Position numbers and translations under genes: made by a program
Notes under the pieces: generated by a model
Seen by the model: the letters and a program-made list of their open reading frames with translations, nothing else
The model's database searches: none
Told to the model about the DNA's origin: nothing
Part shown: positions 7,156-16,546 of the stretch, piece by piece
Position numbering within the stretch: the stretch's first letter is position 1
Layout of the letters: every line of letters begins with the position of its first letter
From: Candidatus Nanopelagicales bacterium
Lineage (GTDB): Bacteria > Actinomycetota > Actinomycetes > S36-B12
Assembly (NCBI GenBank): GCA_009694585.1
Contig: SHUQ01000006.1
Coordinates: forward strand, 1 to 46,424
Direction: 5' to 3'
Length of the DNA: 46,424 nucleotides

Positions 7156-8747
7156 TGGACAGCCAAGTCGCCACTATCAAAAATTGTGGTGCCGGCCACC
7201 AACGTGCGCAGGCATTTCGGCTGACCTGCGGATAAGTCTGGGGCAGCACTTGCTGTGTCTGAGCACTGCCAGATAGCTAGATGAGCTGGTGCGCCAACAA
7301 CTAGCTGACCGACATCGGAAAAACCGGCTACCCGCCAACCAGAGATGGTATGCGCATCGAGGGCAGCAGCCAGGGTCAAGCGTTGATCAATTTGATTATG
7401 GTTGGTTGCTGCACGCACCGCTAACCACGGATTCATAGTGGTGACGGGGCTATCCGAGCCGAACGCAAGTAAGACTCCAGCCGCAGAAATATCGGCAAGT
7501 CGATTCATTCTCGCGGCGCGACTTTGACCCAGACGCTGCTCATACATGCCACCGGGGTGGCCCCACAGGGCGTCGAACATGGGCTGCATGCTCGCGCTCA
7601 CGTCCAATTGACCCATTTGAACTATATGTTCATCAGCAAGCATTTCGGCATGTTCGAGTCGGTGGGCAGCTGCTCTCATGGCCGGCTCGCCAACTCTAGT
7701 GGCGGCGGCCGCCATACCAGCCATGACCAGATCGGTGGCCTTATCGCCGATGACATGAAATCCCGCTTGCAGGCCAGCTTCGGTCGCCCGCACGAAATGG
7801 TCTTCGATGTCATCAGCAGTTAGATATTGCACGCCGTTGTTATCGACTTGATCCTCGTAGTGGTGACGAAGGCATGCGGTGTGCGAACCAATAGCTCCAT
7901 CGATGAAGAGGTCACCAGCCGCGCCGATCGCGCCGAGTTCCTTGGCACGTTCAATCCCACCCTTGCTCGCCAATTCACCCCAGTATCCGGTAACAATTGG
8001 ACCCGGTTCACTCGCGGACAAAGCCAGTAGTTCGCGTAGGTCGTCGGCGCTGGAAATCGTTGGCCCTGCCATCTCCTGGAGTGCGACGATGCCATGGGTG
8101 GCGGCGTGCGTCCGCGTGGTTCGTTGTGCCAAGGCCCGTTGTCCTGTTCCTATTGAATCGAGGGCGGCTTCGCGGGCCAGGTGATGCGCTTCTCGACTGA
8201 CTAGCCCATCGGCACGAAAGCCGGGGGCTTGTTCCACTCCAGGTAATGCTGCCAGCAGAGCACTACTAACAACTGCCGAGTGTACATCAACGCGCGACAA
8301 ATAGACCACGCTGCCCCAGGTGGCCCGGTCGATCTCGGTGCGTGTTGGTGCCCGTCCTTCGGGCCAGCGCGTTTCGTCCCAGCCATGACCAAGAAGTACG
8401 CCACCATGTGCAGCGCGAGCGGCCGCGGAGATCAAGGCGAGGGCTTCGACCAGCGACGTAGCCCGACTTAAATCCAGGCCCATCAAGGTGATACCCGTGC
8501 TGGTGGCATGCACATGAGCGTCAACGAACCCAGGCATGATCAAGGCACCTAGCACATCAAGAACGGCGTCCGCGCTATCGCGGTGGCGATCAGGATCATT
8601 TCCGATCCACGCGATGCTGCCGTCGACTATGAGCATCGACGTTGGCGCAACTACGCTGAAACGCGACTGTGGCGTATAGATAACCGCACCGGTAATCAAT
8701 ACCCGGCGTCGCACCTGCCAATTAGGTGCAGCAAATTCTTGGTTCAC
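7152..8747 (-). CDS. Amidohydrolase family protein (YtcJ-like)
   Basis: The 531-residue protein belongs to the large amidohydrolase_3/YtcJ group of metal-dependent hydrolases. The metal ligand motif GFVDAHVHATSTG is near residue 75, HGWDETRWPEG near 123, the HVIGDKATD segment supplies a further histidine, and the late FGSDSPVTTMNPW holds the catalytic aspartate. The substrate cannot be predicted from these motifs. It overlaps the acyl-CoA dehydrogenase upstream and lnt downstream by four bases each, so it is co-transcribed with envelope genes, though no functional link is evident. Confidence 0.85.
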   Translation of the reverse strand: MNQEFAAPNWQVRRRVLITGAVIYTPQSRFSVVAPTSMLIVDGSIAWIGNDPDRHRDSADAVLDVLGALIMPGFVDAHVHATSTGITLMGLDLSRATSLVEALALISAAARAAHGGVLLGHGWDETRWPEGRAPTRTEIDRATWGSVVYLSRVDVHSAVVSSALLAALPGVEQAPGFRADGLVSREAHHLAREAALDSIGTGQRALAQRTTRTHAATHGIVALQEMAGPTISSADDLRELLALSASEPGPIVTGYWGELASKGGIERAKELGAIGAAGDLFIDGAIGSHTACLRHHYEDQVDNNGVQYLTADDIEDHFVRATEAGLQAGFHVIGDKATDLVMAGMAAAATRVGEPAMRAAAHRLEHAEMLADEHIVQMGQLDVSASMQPMFDALWGHPGGMYEQRLGQSRAARMNRLADISAAGVLLAFGSDSPVTTMNPWLAVRAATNHNQIDQRLTLAAALDAHTISGWRVAGFSDVGQLVVGAPAHLAIWQCSDTASAAPDLSAGQPKCLRTLVAGTTIFDSGDLAVQ

Positions 8748-9919
8748 GAACCTAGCCCACGGCCCAGACTTCGACCAATTACCATGCGTTGCACTTGATT
8801 GGTGCCTTCGACAATCTGTAAGACTTTGGCCTCCCGGAAAAATCGCTCGACCGGAAAGTCTCTGGTGTATCCAGCGCCGCCAAAAACCTGAATAGCGTCG
8901 GTGGTTACTTTCATTGCGCTGTCGGTCGCCATCAGTTTGGCCATTGCGGCGAGAGATGAGAAGCTCATACCGGCATCCAGGCGGCGTGCGGCCTCTAGGT
9001 AGAGCGCGCGGGAAGCTTCAATACTCGTCGCCATGTCGGCAAGCATGAACGAGACACCTTGTAAATCGCGAATAGGCCGCCCGAACTGGACGCGAACTCC
9101 CGAATATTCAACGGCAGCATCGAGGGCGGCCTGTGCCAGGCCAACCGCGCACGCTGCTATCCCAAGGCGGCCCGCATCAAGTGCCGCGAGTGCCACCACA
9201 AACCCTTTACCCTCCTCGGCAATGCGTCGGGATTTCGAAACCCTTGCATCAACCAATCGAAGCTGGGCCGTGGGCGAGGAATTGCCACCCATTTTGTGTT
9301 CGGGGGCGGCAGCACTGAGCCCAGGGGTATCCGCGTTCACCAGTAAACAGCTGATGCCTTTGGTGCCATCATCAAAGGTACGCACCATCAAGTTATAGAA
9401 GTCCGCGACCCCGCCGTGGGTGATCCAAGCTTTGGTGCCGTTGACCACGTAGTCATCGCCGTCGCAGGACGCACGCGTCATGAGTGCAGCCGCATCCGAA
9501 CCCGACTCGGGCTCACTAAGGCAGTAGGCGCCAAGAAGTGTGCCATCGAGTAAACTCGGTAGCCACTCATACTGCTGGGTCTCGGTCCCGAAATTAGCAA
9601 GTGGAAAGCAGGCTAGATTGTGCACACTGACACCCACCGCAATGCTCATCCACGCCCGAGACAACTCCTCTAGTACCTGCAGGCTGACTTCATAGGGTTG
9701 ATTGCCGCCACCGAACTTATCGCCATATGGCAAACTCATTAAGCCGAGTTCACCCAGCATGGTGAAGATCTCACGCGGGAAATACGCGGCCGCTTCCGCC
9801 ACATCGACCTTAGGACGCAACTCTTTGGTGGCAATTTCGTAGGTGAGATCTAGTAGCGCCGCAGCCTCCTGTGTCGGAAGTCGGCGAACCACTCCGCTAG
9901 TTGTCCAGGTGATAGTCAT
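8744..9919 (-). CDS. Acyl-CoA dehydrogenase
   Basis: This flavoenzyme oxidises an acyl-CoA to the enoyl-CoA. The 391-residue length is normal. Family signatures are LLGAYCLSEPESGSDAAAL (FAD/substrate region, near residue 130), VNGTKAWITHGGVAD, and the C-terminal QVFGGAGYTRDFPVERFFRE followed by IVEGTNQVQR, which carries the catalytic-base glutamate of the short/medium-chain type. It starts two bases after the stop of the M24 peptidase and overlaps the amidohydrolase. Substrate chain length is unknown; branched-chain amino acid breakdown is possible given the adjacent peptidase, but this is speculative. Confidence 0.92.
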   Translation of the reverse strand: MTITWTTSGVVRRLPTQEAAALLDLTYEIATKELRPKVDVAEAAAYFPREIFTMLGELGLMSLPYGDKFGGGNQPYEVSLQVLEELSRAWMSIAVGVSVHNLACFPLANFGTETQQYEWLPSLLDGTLLGAYCLSEPESGSDAAALMTRASCDGDDYVVNGTKAWITHGGVADFYNLMVRTFDDGTKGISCLLVNADTPGLSAAAPEHKMGGNSSPTAQLRLVDARVSKSRRIAEEGKGFVVALAALDAGRLGIAACAVGLAQAALDAAVEYSGVRVQFGRPIRDLQGVSFMLADMATSIEASRALYLEAARRLDAGMSFSSLAAMAKLMATDSAMKVTTDAIQVFGGAGYTRDFPVERFFREAKVLQIVEGTNQVQRMVIGRSLGRGLGS

Positions 9920-9921
9920 GA

Positions 9922-11019
9922 CTACTTCACAATAACAAGCTCACGCGGCTGATGGTTTAAGGATTCGACTCCGTCTTCGGTGCAGATGACAATATCTTCG
10001 ATCCGCGCCCCATAATGTCCGGCGAGATAGAACCCTGGTTCGATACTAAATGCCATGCCGGCCAATAGCGGCAAGTCATTGCCGGTGACGATGTATGGCT
10101 CTTCGTGAGATTCCAGGCCGATGCCATGCCCGGTGCGATGGATGAATAGGTGACCTAGATTTGCGGCGGTCAAGATATCGCGGGCTGTGGCATCGATTTT
10201 CTCGCAGGTAACTCCCGGTCGTACCGAGGCACAAGCAGCCGATTGTGCCCGCAACAATGTCGCGTAGTTGGCCGCAAATTCCGCACTCGGCTCACCGATG
10301 TTATAGGTGCGCGTGCAGTCACTGCGGTAGCCGTCTGGCATGGTGCCACCAATATCGACAACAATCGGATCACCCATCTCTATAACTCGATCCGACACAT
10401 CATGATGCGGGCTGGCAGCATTCGGTCCGCTGGCCACGATCACAAAATCCACCGCGACGTGCCCAGCATCGAGGATCAAGTTGGCGATATCCAACCCAAC
10501 CTCTCGCTCGGTACGCCCTGGGCGAAGTAACTTTGGCACTTGTGCATGAACTTGGTCAATAGCCACCCCGGCGCGGCGCAAAGCCGCGACCTCTTCGGCA
10601 TCCTTACGCATTCGAATGGGTGCGATGATTTGGCTGGCGAGTACCTGTCGTACGGCAGGCATCGCGGCACGTAGGTCCAGCACCTTCTGGGCCCACATGT
10701 GATCGTCAAGTGCAACTGCCGAGGCGTCGCCAACTAACTGTGCTGTTAACGCATAGGGGTTTTCGGTTTCCTGCCAACTGCAGATCTCCATACCTAGTTC
10801 TCCCACCGGACTGGCAGTTGCCGCCAGCACTTCCAAGGCGGGAACCACGATTACCGGATCAGCGCCCACCCGAATGACTAAGCAGGTTAGGCGCTCAAGG
10901 GCTTTTGCTTCATATCCGGTCAGGTAGCGCAAATCTGCGCCAGGGGTAATAAGGGCTGCCTCGATACCTGCAGTGGCAAGACCGGCTTGAACCAGGTTAA
11001 GGCGTTCGGTGAAAGTCAT
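9922..11019 (-). CDS. M24-family metallopeptidase (Xaa-Pro peptidase type)
   Basis: The protein (365 residues from the ATG at 11019) is a creatinase/prolidase-like enzyme with an N-terminal domain (residues 1-125) and a pita-bread catalytic domain. All five metal ligands can be seen: Asp in VVDIGGTMPDG, Asp in YRSDCTRTYNIG, His in HRTGHGIGLESHEEP, Glu in FSIEPGFYLAG and Glu in ARIEDIVICTEDG. The start at 11019 is preferred over the ATG at 11037 because TACGGT lies six bases before it. It is the Rv2089c (PepE) counterpart by position and leads the operon through lnt and ppm1. It is divergent from the exonuclease gene. Confidence 0.9.
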   Translation of the reverse strand: MTFTERLNLVQAGLATAGIEAALITPGADLRYLTGYEAKALERLTCLVIRVGADPVIVVPALEVLAATASPVGELGMEICSWQETENPYALTAQLVGDASAVALDDHMWAQKVLDLRAAMPAVRQVLASQIIAPIRMRKDAEEVAALRRAGVAIDQVHAQVPKLLRPGRTEREVGLDIANLILDAGHVAVDFVIVASGPNAASPHHDVSDRVIEMGDPIVVDIGGTMPDGYRSDCTRTYNIGEPSAEFAANYATLLRAQSAACASVRPGVTCEKIDATARDILTAANLGHLFIHRTGHGIGLESHEEPYIVTGNDLPLLAGMAFSIEPGFYLAGHYGARIEDIVICTEDGVESLNHQPRELVIVK

Positions 11020-11025
11020 AGACCC

Positions 11026-11031
11026 ACCGTA
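11026..11031 (-). promoter_or_regulatory. -10 box for the M24 peptidase operon (leaderless)
   Basis: TACGGT on the minus strand, six bases from the ATG at 11019, fits the TANNNT -10 consensus at leaderless spacing. No clear -35 box is visible. An ATG at 11037 lies upstream of this box and would not be transcribed from it. Confidence 0.5.
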
Positions 11032-11057
11032 GGTCATGACCCCAAGGCGGGTAATTG

Positions 11058-11063
11058 TATATC
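11058..11063 (+). promoter_or_regulatory. -10 box for the 5'-3' exonuclease gene (leaderless)
   Basis: TATATC ends seven bases before the ATG at 11071. There is no ribosome-binding site in the short interval, so the message probably starts at or beside the ATG. Confidence 0.45.
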
Positions 11064-11070
11064 TGGCACC

Positions 11071-11997
11071 ATGGCCCCTATGCCCGCTCCGGTACTGCTC
11101 CTTGACACCGCGATGCTCTATTACCGGGCCTTTTACTCACTTCCAGACACCATGACGGCCCCCGATGGCTCACCACACAATGCAATCCGGGGTTTCTTCG
11201 GCACCGTGAACCGTTTGGTCGAGCAGTATCAGCCAAGTGGCCTGGCAGCCTGTTGGGATGTCTCGTGGCGGCCGCAGTGGCGCGTTGACCTATTGGCGTC
11301 CTATAAAACCCATCGACTGGTGGTCGATGACGCGGGGCAATCCTCAGGTGCTGCCGAAATGCCCGACACCCTGAGCCCGCAAATATCGGCGATAGCCGAA
11401 ATCTTGGACGCCATGGGGGTGGCCCGCCCCGGGGCCAAAGATCATGAAGCCGATGACGTAATCGCATCGCTGGCGACTAGTGTCAAGGCACCAGTAATTG
11501 TGGTCTCGGGAGATCGTGATCTAGTGCAGTTGGTTGACGACAAAGTGCACCTCCTGATGACAATTAATGGCGGCATGGAGTTATGGCCCTTGCTGACCCC
11601 AGCTGGCGTGGTGGAGCGCTTTGGGGTGCATCCGACCCAGTATGTTGACTTTGCCACGTTGCGCGGTGACCCATCTGATGGGTTGCCCGGGGTACCTGGC
11701 ATAGGGGCCAAGACCGCCGCCGCACTTATCCAAAAGTACGGCTCAATTGACGAACTGCTACTTGCAGTGGACCGAGAAGAAATTGAAAAGCCATTGACAC
11801 CAAGGTTCGCCGGGCTTATTCGGGAAAACTTAGACCAGATTCACGCAACACGAAAAGTCGCTACCGCCGTGCGAGGTCTGCATTTTGCAGCCGACCTGTC
11901 AATTCCAAAAAAACCAAAAGATCCTGCGAAACTGCAGGAACTAGCAAACACCTGGGGCGTAGAGCGTTATCTGCGAATTGGCTCACTCAAGCTGTGA
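11071..11997 (+). CDS. 5'-3' exonuclease (Pol I N-terminal-like, FEN superfamily)
   Basis: This stand-alone nuclease matches the 5' nuclease domain of DNA polymerase I and the Rv2090 family. The 308-residue product shows the acidic metal-site motifs: LLLDTAMLYYRAFYSLP at the N-terminus, DHEADDVIASLA, VVSGDRDLVQLVDD, and the helix-hairpin-helix segment RGDPSDGLPGVPGIGAKTA. It probably removes flaps or RNA primers. The start is at 11071, since a -10-like TATATC precedes it; the frame is open further upstream but would run through the divergent promoter. Its last 15 bases overlap the 3' end of helY on the other strand. Confidence 0.92.
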   Translation: MAPMPAPVLLLDTAMLYYRAFYSLPDTMTAPDGSPHNAIRGFFGTVNRLVEQYQPSGLAACWDVSWRPQWRVDLLASYKTHRLVVDDAGQSSGAAEMPDTLSPQISAIAEILDAMGVARPGAKDHEADDVIASLATSVKAPVIVVSGDRDLVQLVDDKVHLLMTINGGMELWPLLTPAGVVERFGVHPTQYVDFATLRGDPSDGLPGVPGIGAKTAAALIQKYGSIDELLLAVDREEIEKPLTPRFAGLIRENLDQIHATRKVATAVRGLHFAADLSIPKKPKDPAKLQELANTWGVERYLRIGSLKL

Positions 11998-14706
11998 CGT
12001 ATGAGCAATAACGCCACGATTAATCGCATCGATAGCCGAATGTGCGGCTCCGCGCATAGGGTCATCTGCTTCAAGGGCAACCGTGACCTGCCCAAGTACG
12101 TCAATGACTTGACGGGTCCACCGAACGAAATCACCCGCGGTGAGGTCGCTGGAATCCAAAACTGACTGCAGGGTGGCACCGGTAGCCCAGCGATGGATCG
12201 CCCATACGAATCCGGCATCAAGTGACCTCGTGACACTTAGGCCGTGCCGATTTTCGGCGTCGTGGATCATGCTCCAGATTGCGGCCATATCTTTCAAAGC
12301 GTCACGCACTGCACCGCCGGGGAGCCTTGGTGATTCATCGTCTTCTGATCTGCGCGACTCATAAACGATGGCTGAAACTGCACCAGCCAACTCTGGTGCA
12401 GTTAAGCCGCGCCAGGTACCTTCACGTAGGCACTGGGCGGCGAGCAAATCCGATTCCGTGTAGAGCCCCATGAGCATGGTGCCCGCTTGAGTAATGGCTG
12501 CGGTATCGCCTGGATTGGTCAGGTATCCCAGTTCGGTAAGCACCTCGCAAACCCGGTCAAAGCGTCGACCAATAGAGCTAGTTCGACCCTCAACTCGTTG
12601 CTCGAGATCAAGTATTTCGCGCTTCGCGCGCATGAATCGCTCCGCCCAGCGCGCGTGTTCCTCTCGATCTGAGCACCCGTGGCACGGGTGGTGTCGAATT
12701 CTTGCCCGCAGGTCAACAACCTCTGCATCATCACCACTTGAAAGGCGCCGAGTGCGCTCATGGGTCCAATTCGCGGTTAACTCTCGGAGCGCTGCGGCCA
12801 GGTCTCGGCGCGACTGGGCGTTGCGGGCATTGAAACCTTTGGGTACTCGCAACTTTGCGATCGCATCAACCGGCGTGGTGATCTCAATCGTCGAAATTCG
12901 GCGCACCTGTCGATCCGCGGTGAGGACCATGGGGCGCGGCTCATCACGTGGGTTGGTACTACCCGGATCTAGGACGACGACCGGTCCGGAGCGACGCCCA
13001 CCGGGGATGATGAATACGTCGCCAATCTTTAGTGCCCGTAATGAGCTAAAAGCAGCGGCTCGACGTTGGCCCGCCGCATCACGTGTCAACTCCTTTTCGC
13101 GCCTGGTCGCATCCTCACGCAGTTGCGCATAAGCTTCGAAATCACCGAGGTGGCACTGCATCGCCTTGCGGTAGCCTTCGAGCGCTTCTTCATGCTTACG
13201 CAGCGATGTTGCCAAGCCAACAACTGATCGGTCTGCCTGAAATTGCGCAAATGAGGTTTCGAGAATTTCACGGGCTGCATGGTGACCAATTCGAGAAACT
13301 AGGTTGACCGCCATGTTGTATGACGGTTGGAACGAGGATTTAAGTGGGTAGGTGCGTGTTGATGCCAGCCCGGCGAGGGCCCTCGGGTCAAGGCCCGGCT
13401 GCCACAGCACCACGCCGTGACCTTCAATATCGATACCGCGACGACCGGCGCGACCGGTTAATTGGGTGTACTCCCCCGGAGTTAGATTGACATGGGTTTC
13501 GCCGTTCCACTTAACAAGCTTTTCCAGCACAACAGATCGGGCCGGCATATTGATCCCCAACGCTAAGGTTTCAGTAGCGAAGACAACTTTCAGAATACCT
13601 TGCTGGAAGAGATCTTCCACAACCTCTTTGAACAACGGCAACAGTCCCGCGTGGTGCGCTGCAATTCCACGCTCCAGTCCCGCCAACCAATCCTCATACC
13701 CTAGTGCCGCGAGATCACCAGGAGGCAAACTGCGGGTGGCCTCCAGTGCCGCCGCACGTATCATCTTTTTATCAAGTGGGCTCGTGAGTTTGAGCCCGGC
13801 ATGTAGGCACTGCTTTACCGCGTCATCGCAACCGGCTCGGCTGAAGAGGAAGTAGATCGCCGGCAGCAGTCCATCGCGTGACAGGCGGTCGATAGCATCG
13901 CTGCGCCATGGAGTGTGTGAACTCCGGGGTCTACGTCCACCACGCTGCCGCCCACCGCCCATGCGCTCATTTCGGACTTCGTCGCGAGCAAGTTGCTCAA
14001 GATCTGGATTGACCAAGGTTTGCTCGTCATCAACGAACAGGTCATACATGCGAGACCCAGCCATGACGTGCTGCCAAAGGGGCACCGGCCGGTGTTCTTC
14101 CACGATGATGTCGGTGTCACCACGAACTGTGGCCAGCCATGCACCAAACTCTTCAGCGTTACTGACGGTCGCCGACAGTGCAACCACGGTCACCGATTCG
14201 GGCAGATGAATGATCACTTCTTCCCAGACTGCTCCCCTGAATCGATCTGCTAAGTAGTGGACTTCGTCCATCACTACATAGGCAAGGCCTGTCAATGTAG
14301 AAGAACCCGCGTAAAGCATGTTTCGCAGCACTTCAGTGGTCATTACGACAATTGGCGCTTCGCCATTGATCGTGTTGTCGCCGGTGAGCAAGCCTATGCG
14401 GTCGTTGCCATAGCGCTCAACGAGATCGTGGTATTTCTGGTTTGAAAGAGCCTTAATGGGCGTTGTGTAAAAGCATTTACGTTCGTTCTCAAGTGCTAAG
14501 TGGATTGCAAATTCACCAACCACGGTCTTACCCGACCCTGTTGGGGCAGCAACGAGAACCCCGCGGCCAGATTCGAGAGTCCGGCAGGCGCGCATTTGGA
14601 AGTCGTCAAGACCAAAGGGGTATAACTTGCTGAATTGCCTGAACGCACTGGCGCTTGCCCGCGATCGGCCGACTGCTCCGGCGTATCGCTCCGCAGGAGA
14701 GGACAT
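11983..14706 (-). CDS. helY: Ski2-like DEAD/DEVH-box RNA helicase HelY
   Basis: The 907-residue protein is a superfamily 2 helicase. It has motif I APTGSGKT (residues 54-61), the DEVH Walker B motif (147-150), ALSATVSNAEEF (motif III), the IAAHHAGLLP region and motif VI as LTGRAGRRGID. The C-terminal half resembles the rRNA-processing arch/helical domains of Ski2 and Mtr4. It likely remodels RNA for processing or decay; the exact role in Actinobacteria is unknown. A TAGCCT box six bases before the ATG suggests its own leaderless promoter even though it follows the lipid kinase gene by 26 bases. The gene order tatA, tatC, helY is conserved in mycobacteria. Confidence 0.93.
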   Translation of the reverse strand: MSSPAERYAGAVGRSRASASAFRQFSKLYPFGLDDFQMRACRTLESGRGVLVAAPTGSGKTVVGEFAIHLALENERKCFYTTPIKALSNQKYHDLVERYGNDRIGLLTGDNTINGEAPIVVMTTEVLRNMLYAGSSTLTGLAYVVMDEVHYLADRFRGAVWEEVIIHLPESVTVVALSATVSNAEEFGAWLATVRGDTDIIVEEHRPVPLWQHVMAGSRMYDLFVDDEQTLVNPDLEQLARDEVRNERMGGGRQRGGRRPRSSHTPWRSDAIDRLSRDGLLPAIYFLFSRAGCDDAVKQCLHAGLKLTSPLDKKMIRAAALEATRSLPPGDLAALGYEDWLAGLERGIAAHHAGLLPLFKEVVEDLFQQGILKVVFATETLALGINMPARSVVLEKLVKWNGETHVNLTPGEYTQLTGRAGRRGIDIEGHGVVLWQPGLDPRALAGLASTRTYPLKSSFQPSYNMAVNLVSRIGHHAAREILETSFAQFQADRSVVGLATSLRKHEEALEGYRKAMQCHLGDFEAYAQLREDATRREKELTRDAAGQRRAAAFSSLRALKIGDVFIIPGGRRSGPVVVLDPGSTNPRDEPRPMVLTADRQVRRISTIEITTPVDAIAKLRVPKGFNARNAQSRRDLAAALRELTANWTHERTRRLSSGDDAEVVDLRARIRHHPCHGCSDREEHARWAERFMRAKREILDLEQRVEGRTSSIGRRFDRVCEVLTELGYLTNPGDTAAITQAGTMLMGLYTESDLLAAQCLREGTWRGLTAPELAGAVSAIVYESRRSEDDESPRLPGGAVRDALKDMAAIWSMIHDAENRHGLSVTRSLDAGFVWAIHRWATGATLQSVLDSSDLTAGDFVRWTRQVIDVLGQVTVALEADDPMRGAAHSAIDAINRGVIAHTSQLE

Positions 14707-14712
14707 GTCGTA

Positions 14713-14718
14713 AGGCTA
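14713..14718 (-). promoter_or_regulatory. -10 box for helY (leaderless)
   Basis: TAGCCT on the minus strand is six bases from the ATG at 14706 and fits TANNNT. It lies in the 26-base gap after the lipid kinase gene. Confidence 0.5.
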
Positions 14719-14732
14719 CGCAGTTAACCCGG

Positions 14733-15626
14733 TTAGGGAGCCAGGACGCGCAGGGCGGCCGGCACTACCTGCACCTGCACCGGCAACGGGCCGAGTCGTT
14801 CGCCATCAGCGTAGGCGACCTGGCCCGCTGCTTCTACGGTTATTGCCTTACCCCGCAGAACTTCGACCGCTGGGTTAGCGATATGAGTGCCCTTGTAAAC
14901 CGATGGGAAAACCCGCAAAAAGGTGGCTTTTGATAGCTCATGCAACCAGGTAATGTCTAGTTGTCCGTCATCAATAATCGCGTTCGGGCACACCCGCATA
15001 CCGCCGCCGTAGCTGATGCCGTTACCGATAGATACCAGCATCGCGGTGTCAACATAACTAGTGCCATCAACGGTGACCCGATAAGGCAGGGGTGCGAAGG
15101 TGCGCAACTCCCCCAAAATCCCAAGCAAGTAGCGTGATTGCCCGCGAGGCCAGCGCAATTGGTTGGCTCGTTCGTTAACCGAGGAGTCGAAGCCAGTTGA
15201 TAAGACGCCCAAATACCAACGCTGCTCGCCACCGGGCAAGGTAACCTGCGCCAGATCTATCGTCCTTGGATTAGGTAGCCGCTCGATCATCAATTTGGCT
15301 GCAGCGGCTGGGGCACCCAGTGGAATACCGAGTGTTCGGGCGTTATCGTCACCGGTGCCTGTTGGAATCACCCCAAAAATTGTCGAAGTCTGAGCAATAG
15401 CCTGCAAAACTGTGTGTACGGTGCCGTCGCCACCACATGCGACCACCACGTCGACCCCATCACCGACTGCCTCTTCGCTGGCCAAGGCCGCCTCAGCCTC
15501 AGAGACAGGAACCACGATGGTTGTGTCTATCCCGCTCGCAACAAATATTTGTGCCGCAATACCCGCCGCGCTCATTGCGGCACCCTTGCCGGCCCTCGCA
15601 TTGACGATCAGGCTAGCGCGGAGCAT
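14733..15626 (-). CDS. Diacylglycerol kinase-like lipid kinase (DagK/YegS family)
   Basis: The 297-residue protein has the diacylglycerol kinase catalytic domain: LIVNARAGKG at the N-terminus, the nucleotide-binding ACGGDGTVHTVL (GGDGT at residues 65-69), VIPTGTGDDNART, and a C-terminal beta domain with GGGMRVCPNAIIDDGQLD. It phosphorylates a lipid alcohol such as diacylglycerol, recycling it to phosphatidic acid; the exact lipid is not predictable. It overlaps the tatC stop by one base (TGATG). It corresponds positionally to genes between tatC and helY in some relatives, though mycobacterial Rv2091c is a different type of protein. Confidence 0.9.
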   Translation of the reverse strand: MLRASLIVNARAGKGAAMSAAGIAAQIFVASGIDTTIVVPVSEAEAALASEEAVGDGVDVVVACGGDGTVHTVLQAIAQTSTIFGVIPTGTGDDNARTLGIPLGAPAAAAKLMIERLPNPRTIDLAQVTLPGGEQRWYLGVLSTGFDSSVNERANQLRWPRGQSRYLLGILGELRTFAPLPYRVTVDGTSYVDTAMLVSIGNGISYGGGMRVCPNAIIDDGQLDITWLHELSKATFLRVFPSVYKGTHIANPAVEVLRGKAITVEAAGQVAYADGERLGPLPVQVQVVPAALRVLAP

Positions 15627-16516
15627 CAGGCTAACGAGTCGTCAGTTGGCTCTAGTGGATCCATTGGTTCGACCGGTGCTAGATCTTCAAGACCAGCAAT
15701 CGTTGACGCCTCATCGTCATCTAGGTCACTGAAGTCTTGATCCTTGGGGCGACGCCTCGCGCGCCGACGGTCATTGGCCAAGCTGATGAGAATCGCAATG
15801 ATAACAAGTAAGAGTATGGGCCCGGCAAGAAGCAGGAGATTAATTGGATCACCAGTTGGTGTTGCGACGGCTGCAAAGATAAACACGATGAAGATGATCC
15901 AGCGCCACCATGAAACGAGGCGAGCTCCCGATAAGACCCCAGCGAAGTTGAGCAACACGATCATAAGTGGCGCCAAGAAACCGATACCGAAAACCAAAAT
16001 CGTTCGAATGAAGAATGACAGGTAGCGATCAACCGAAACAATATTCTCGACACCTGCCGGAGTAAAACCAAAAAGAATTTGCATACCGTACGGCAGCACG
16101 GTGTAAGCAAGCATCACGCCGGCTGCAAAAAGCGGTGTTGCAACTGCTACGAAGCCAAGGGCCCAGTACTTTTCATTGCGTCGTAGCCCAGGTGTCACAT
16201 AACGCCACAGTTGATAGAGCCAAATAGGTGAGCTGAGAATGATTCCCGCGACCGCTGCCACCTGCATTTGCAGCACAAAGGGGTCGGCTACACCGGTTAG
16301 CGCCAAAATCACGGTTTGCCCGTTGGCCCGAGCCTGCTCAATCACCGTTTCGAATGGTGCGCTAAGCCAACCGAATAATAGCGGGTAGTAGATCCAGCCA
16401 ACGACCATACCGATCGCGATGGCTATACCCGCTTTTAGCAACCGTGAACGCAACTCGCGCAAATGTTCGGTGAGTGTCATCGCTCCCGCGGACTTCACCT
16501 GCTCAACTTCAGTCAT
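15626..16516 (-). CDS. tatC: Sec-independent translocase subunit TatC
   Basis: TatC is the receptor for twin-arginine signal peptides and works with TatA to export folded proteins. The 296-residue protein shows LTEHLRELRSRL near the N-terminus, six hydrophobic segments, and the conserved FFIRTILVFGIGFLAPLMIV region. A charged, acidic C-terminal tail of about 55 residues follows the last segment. It is 30 bases downstream of tatA in the same direction. No tatB is seen here; TatA/TatC with tatB elsewhere is normal in Actinobacteria. Confidence 0.95.
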   Translation of the reverse strand: MTEVEQVKSAGAMTLTEHLRELRSRLLKAGIAIAIGMVVGWIYYPLLFGWLSAPFETVIEQARANGQTVILALTGVADPFVLQMQVAAVAGIILSSPIWLYQLWRYVTPGLRRNEKYWALGFVAVATPLFAAGVMLAYTVLPYGMQILFGFTPAGVENIVSVDRYLSFFIRTILVFGIGFLAPLMIVLLNFAGVLSGARLVSWWRWIIFIVFIFAAVATPTGDPINLLLLAGPILLLVIIAILISLANDRRRARRRPKDQDFSDLDDDEASTIAGLEDLAPVEPMDPLEPTDDSLA

Positions 16517-16546
16517 CGAAAGGGTGCCCGCTAACTTCGCTAAGAA

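Noticed and set aside
12494-13132. 212-codon open frame opposite helY
   Set aside because: It lies wholly inside helY on the other strand, is Ser/Arg-rich and has no recognisable domain: a shadow of a high-confidence gene.
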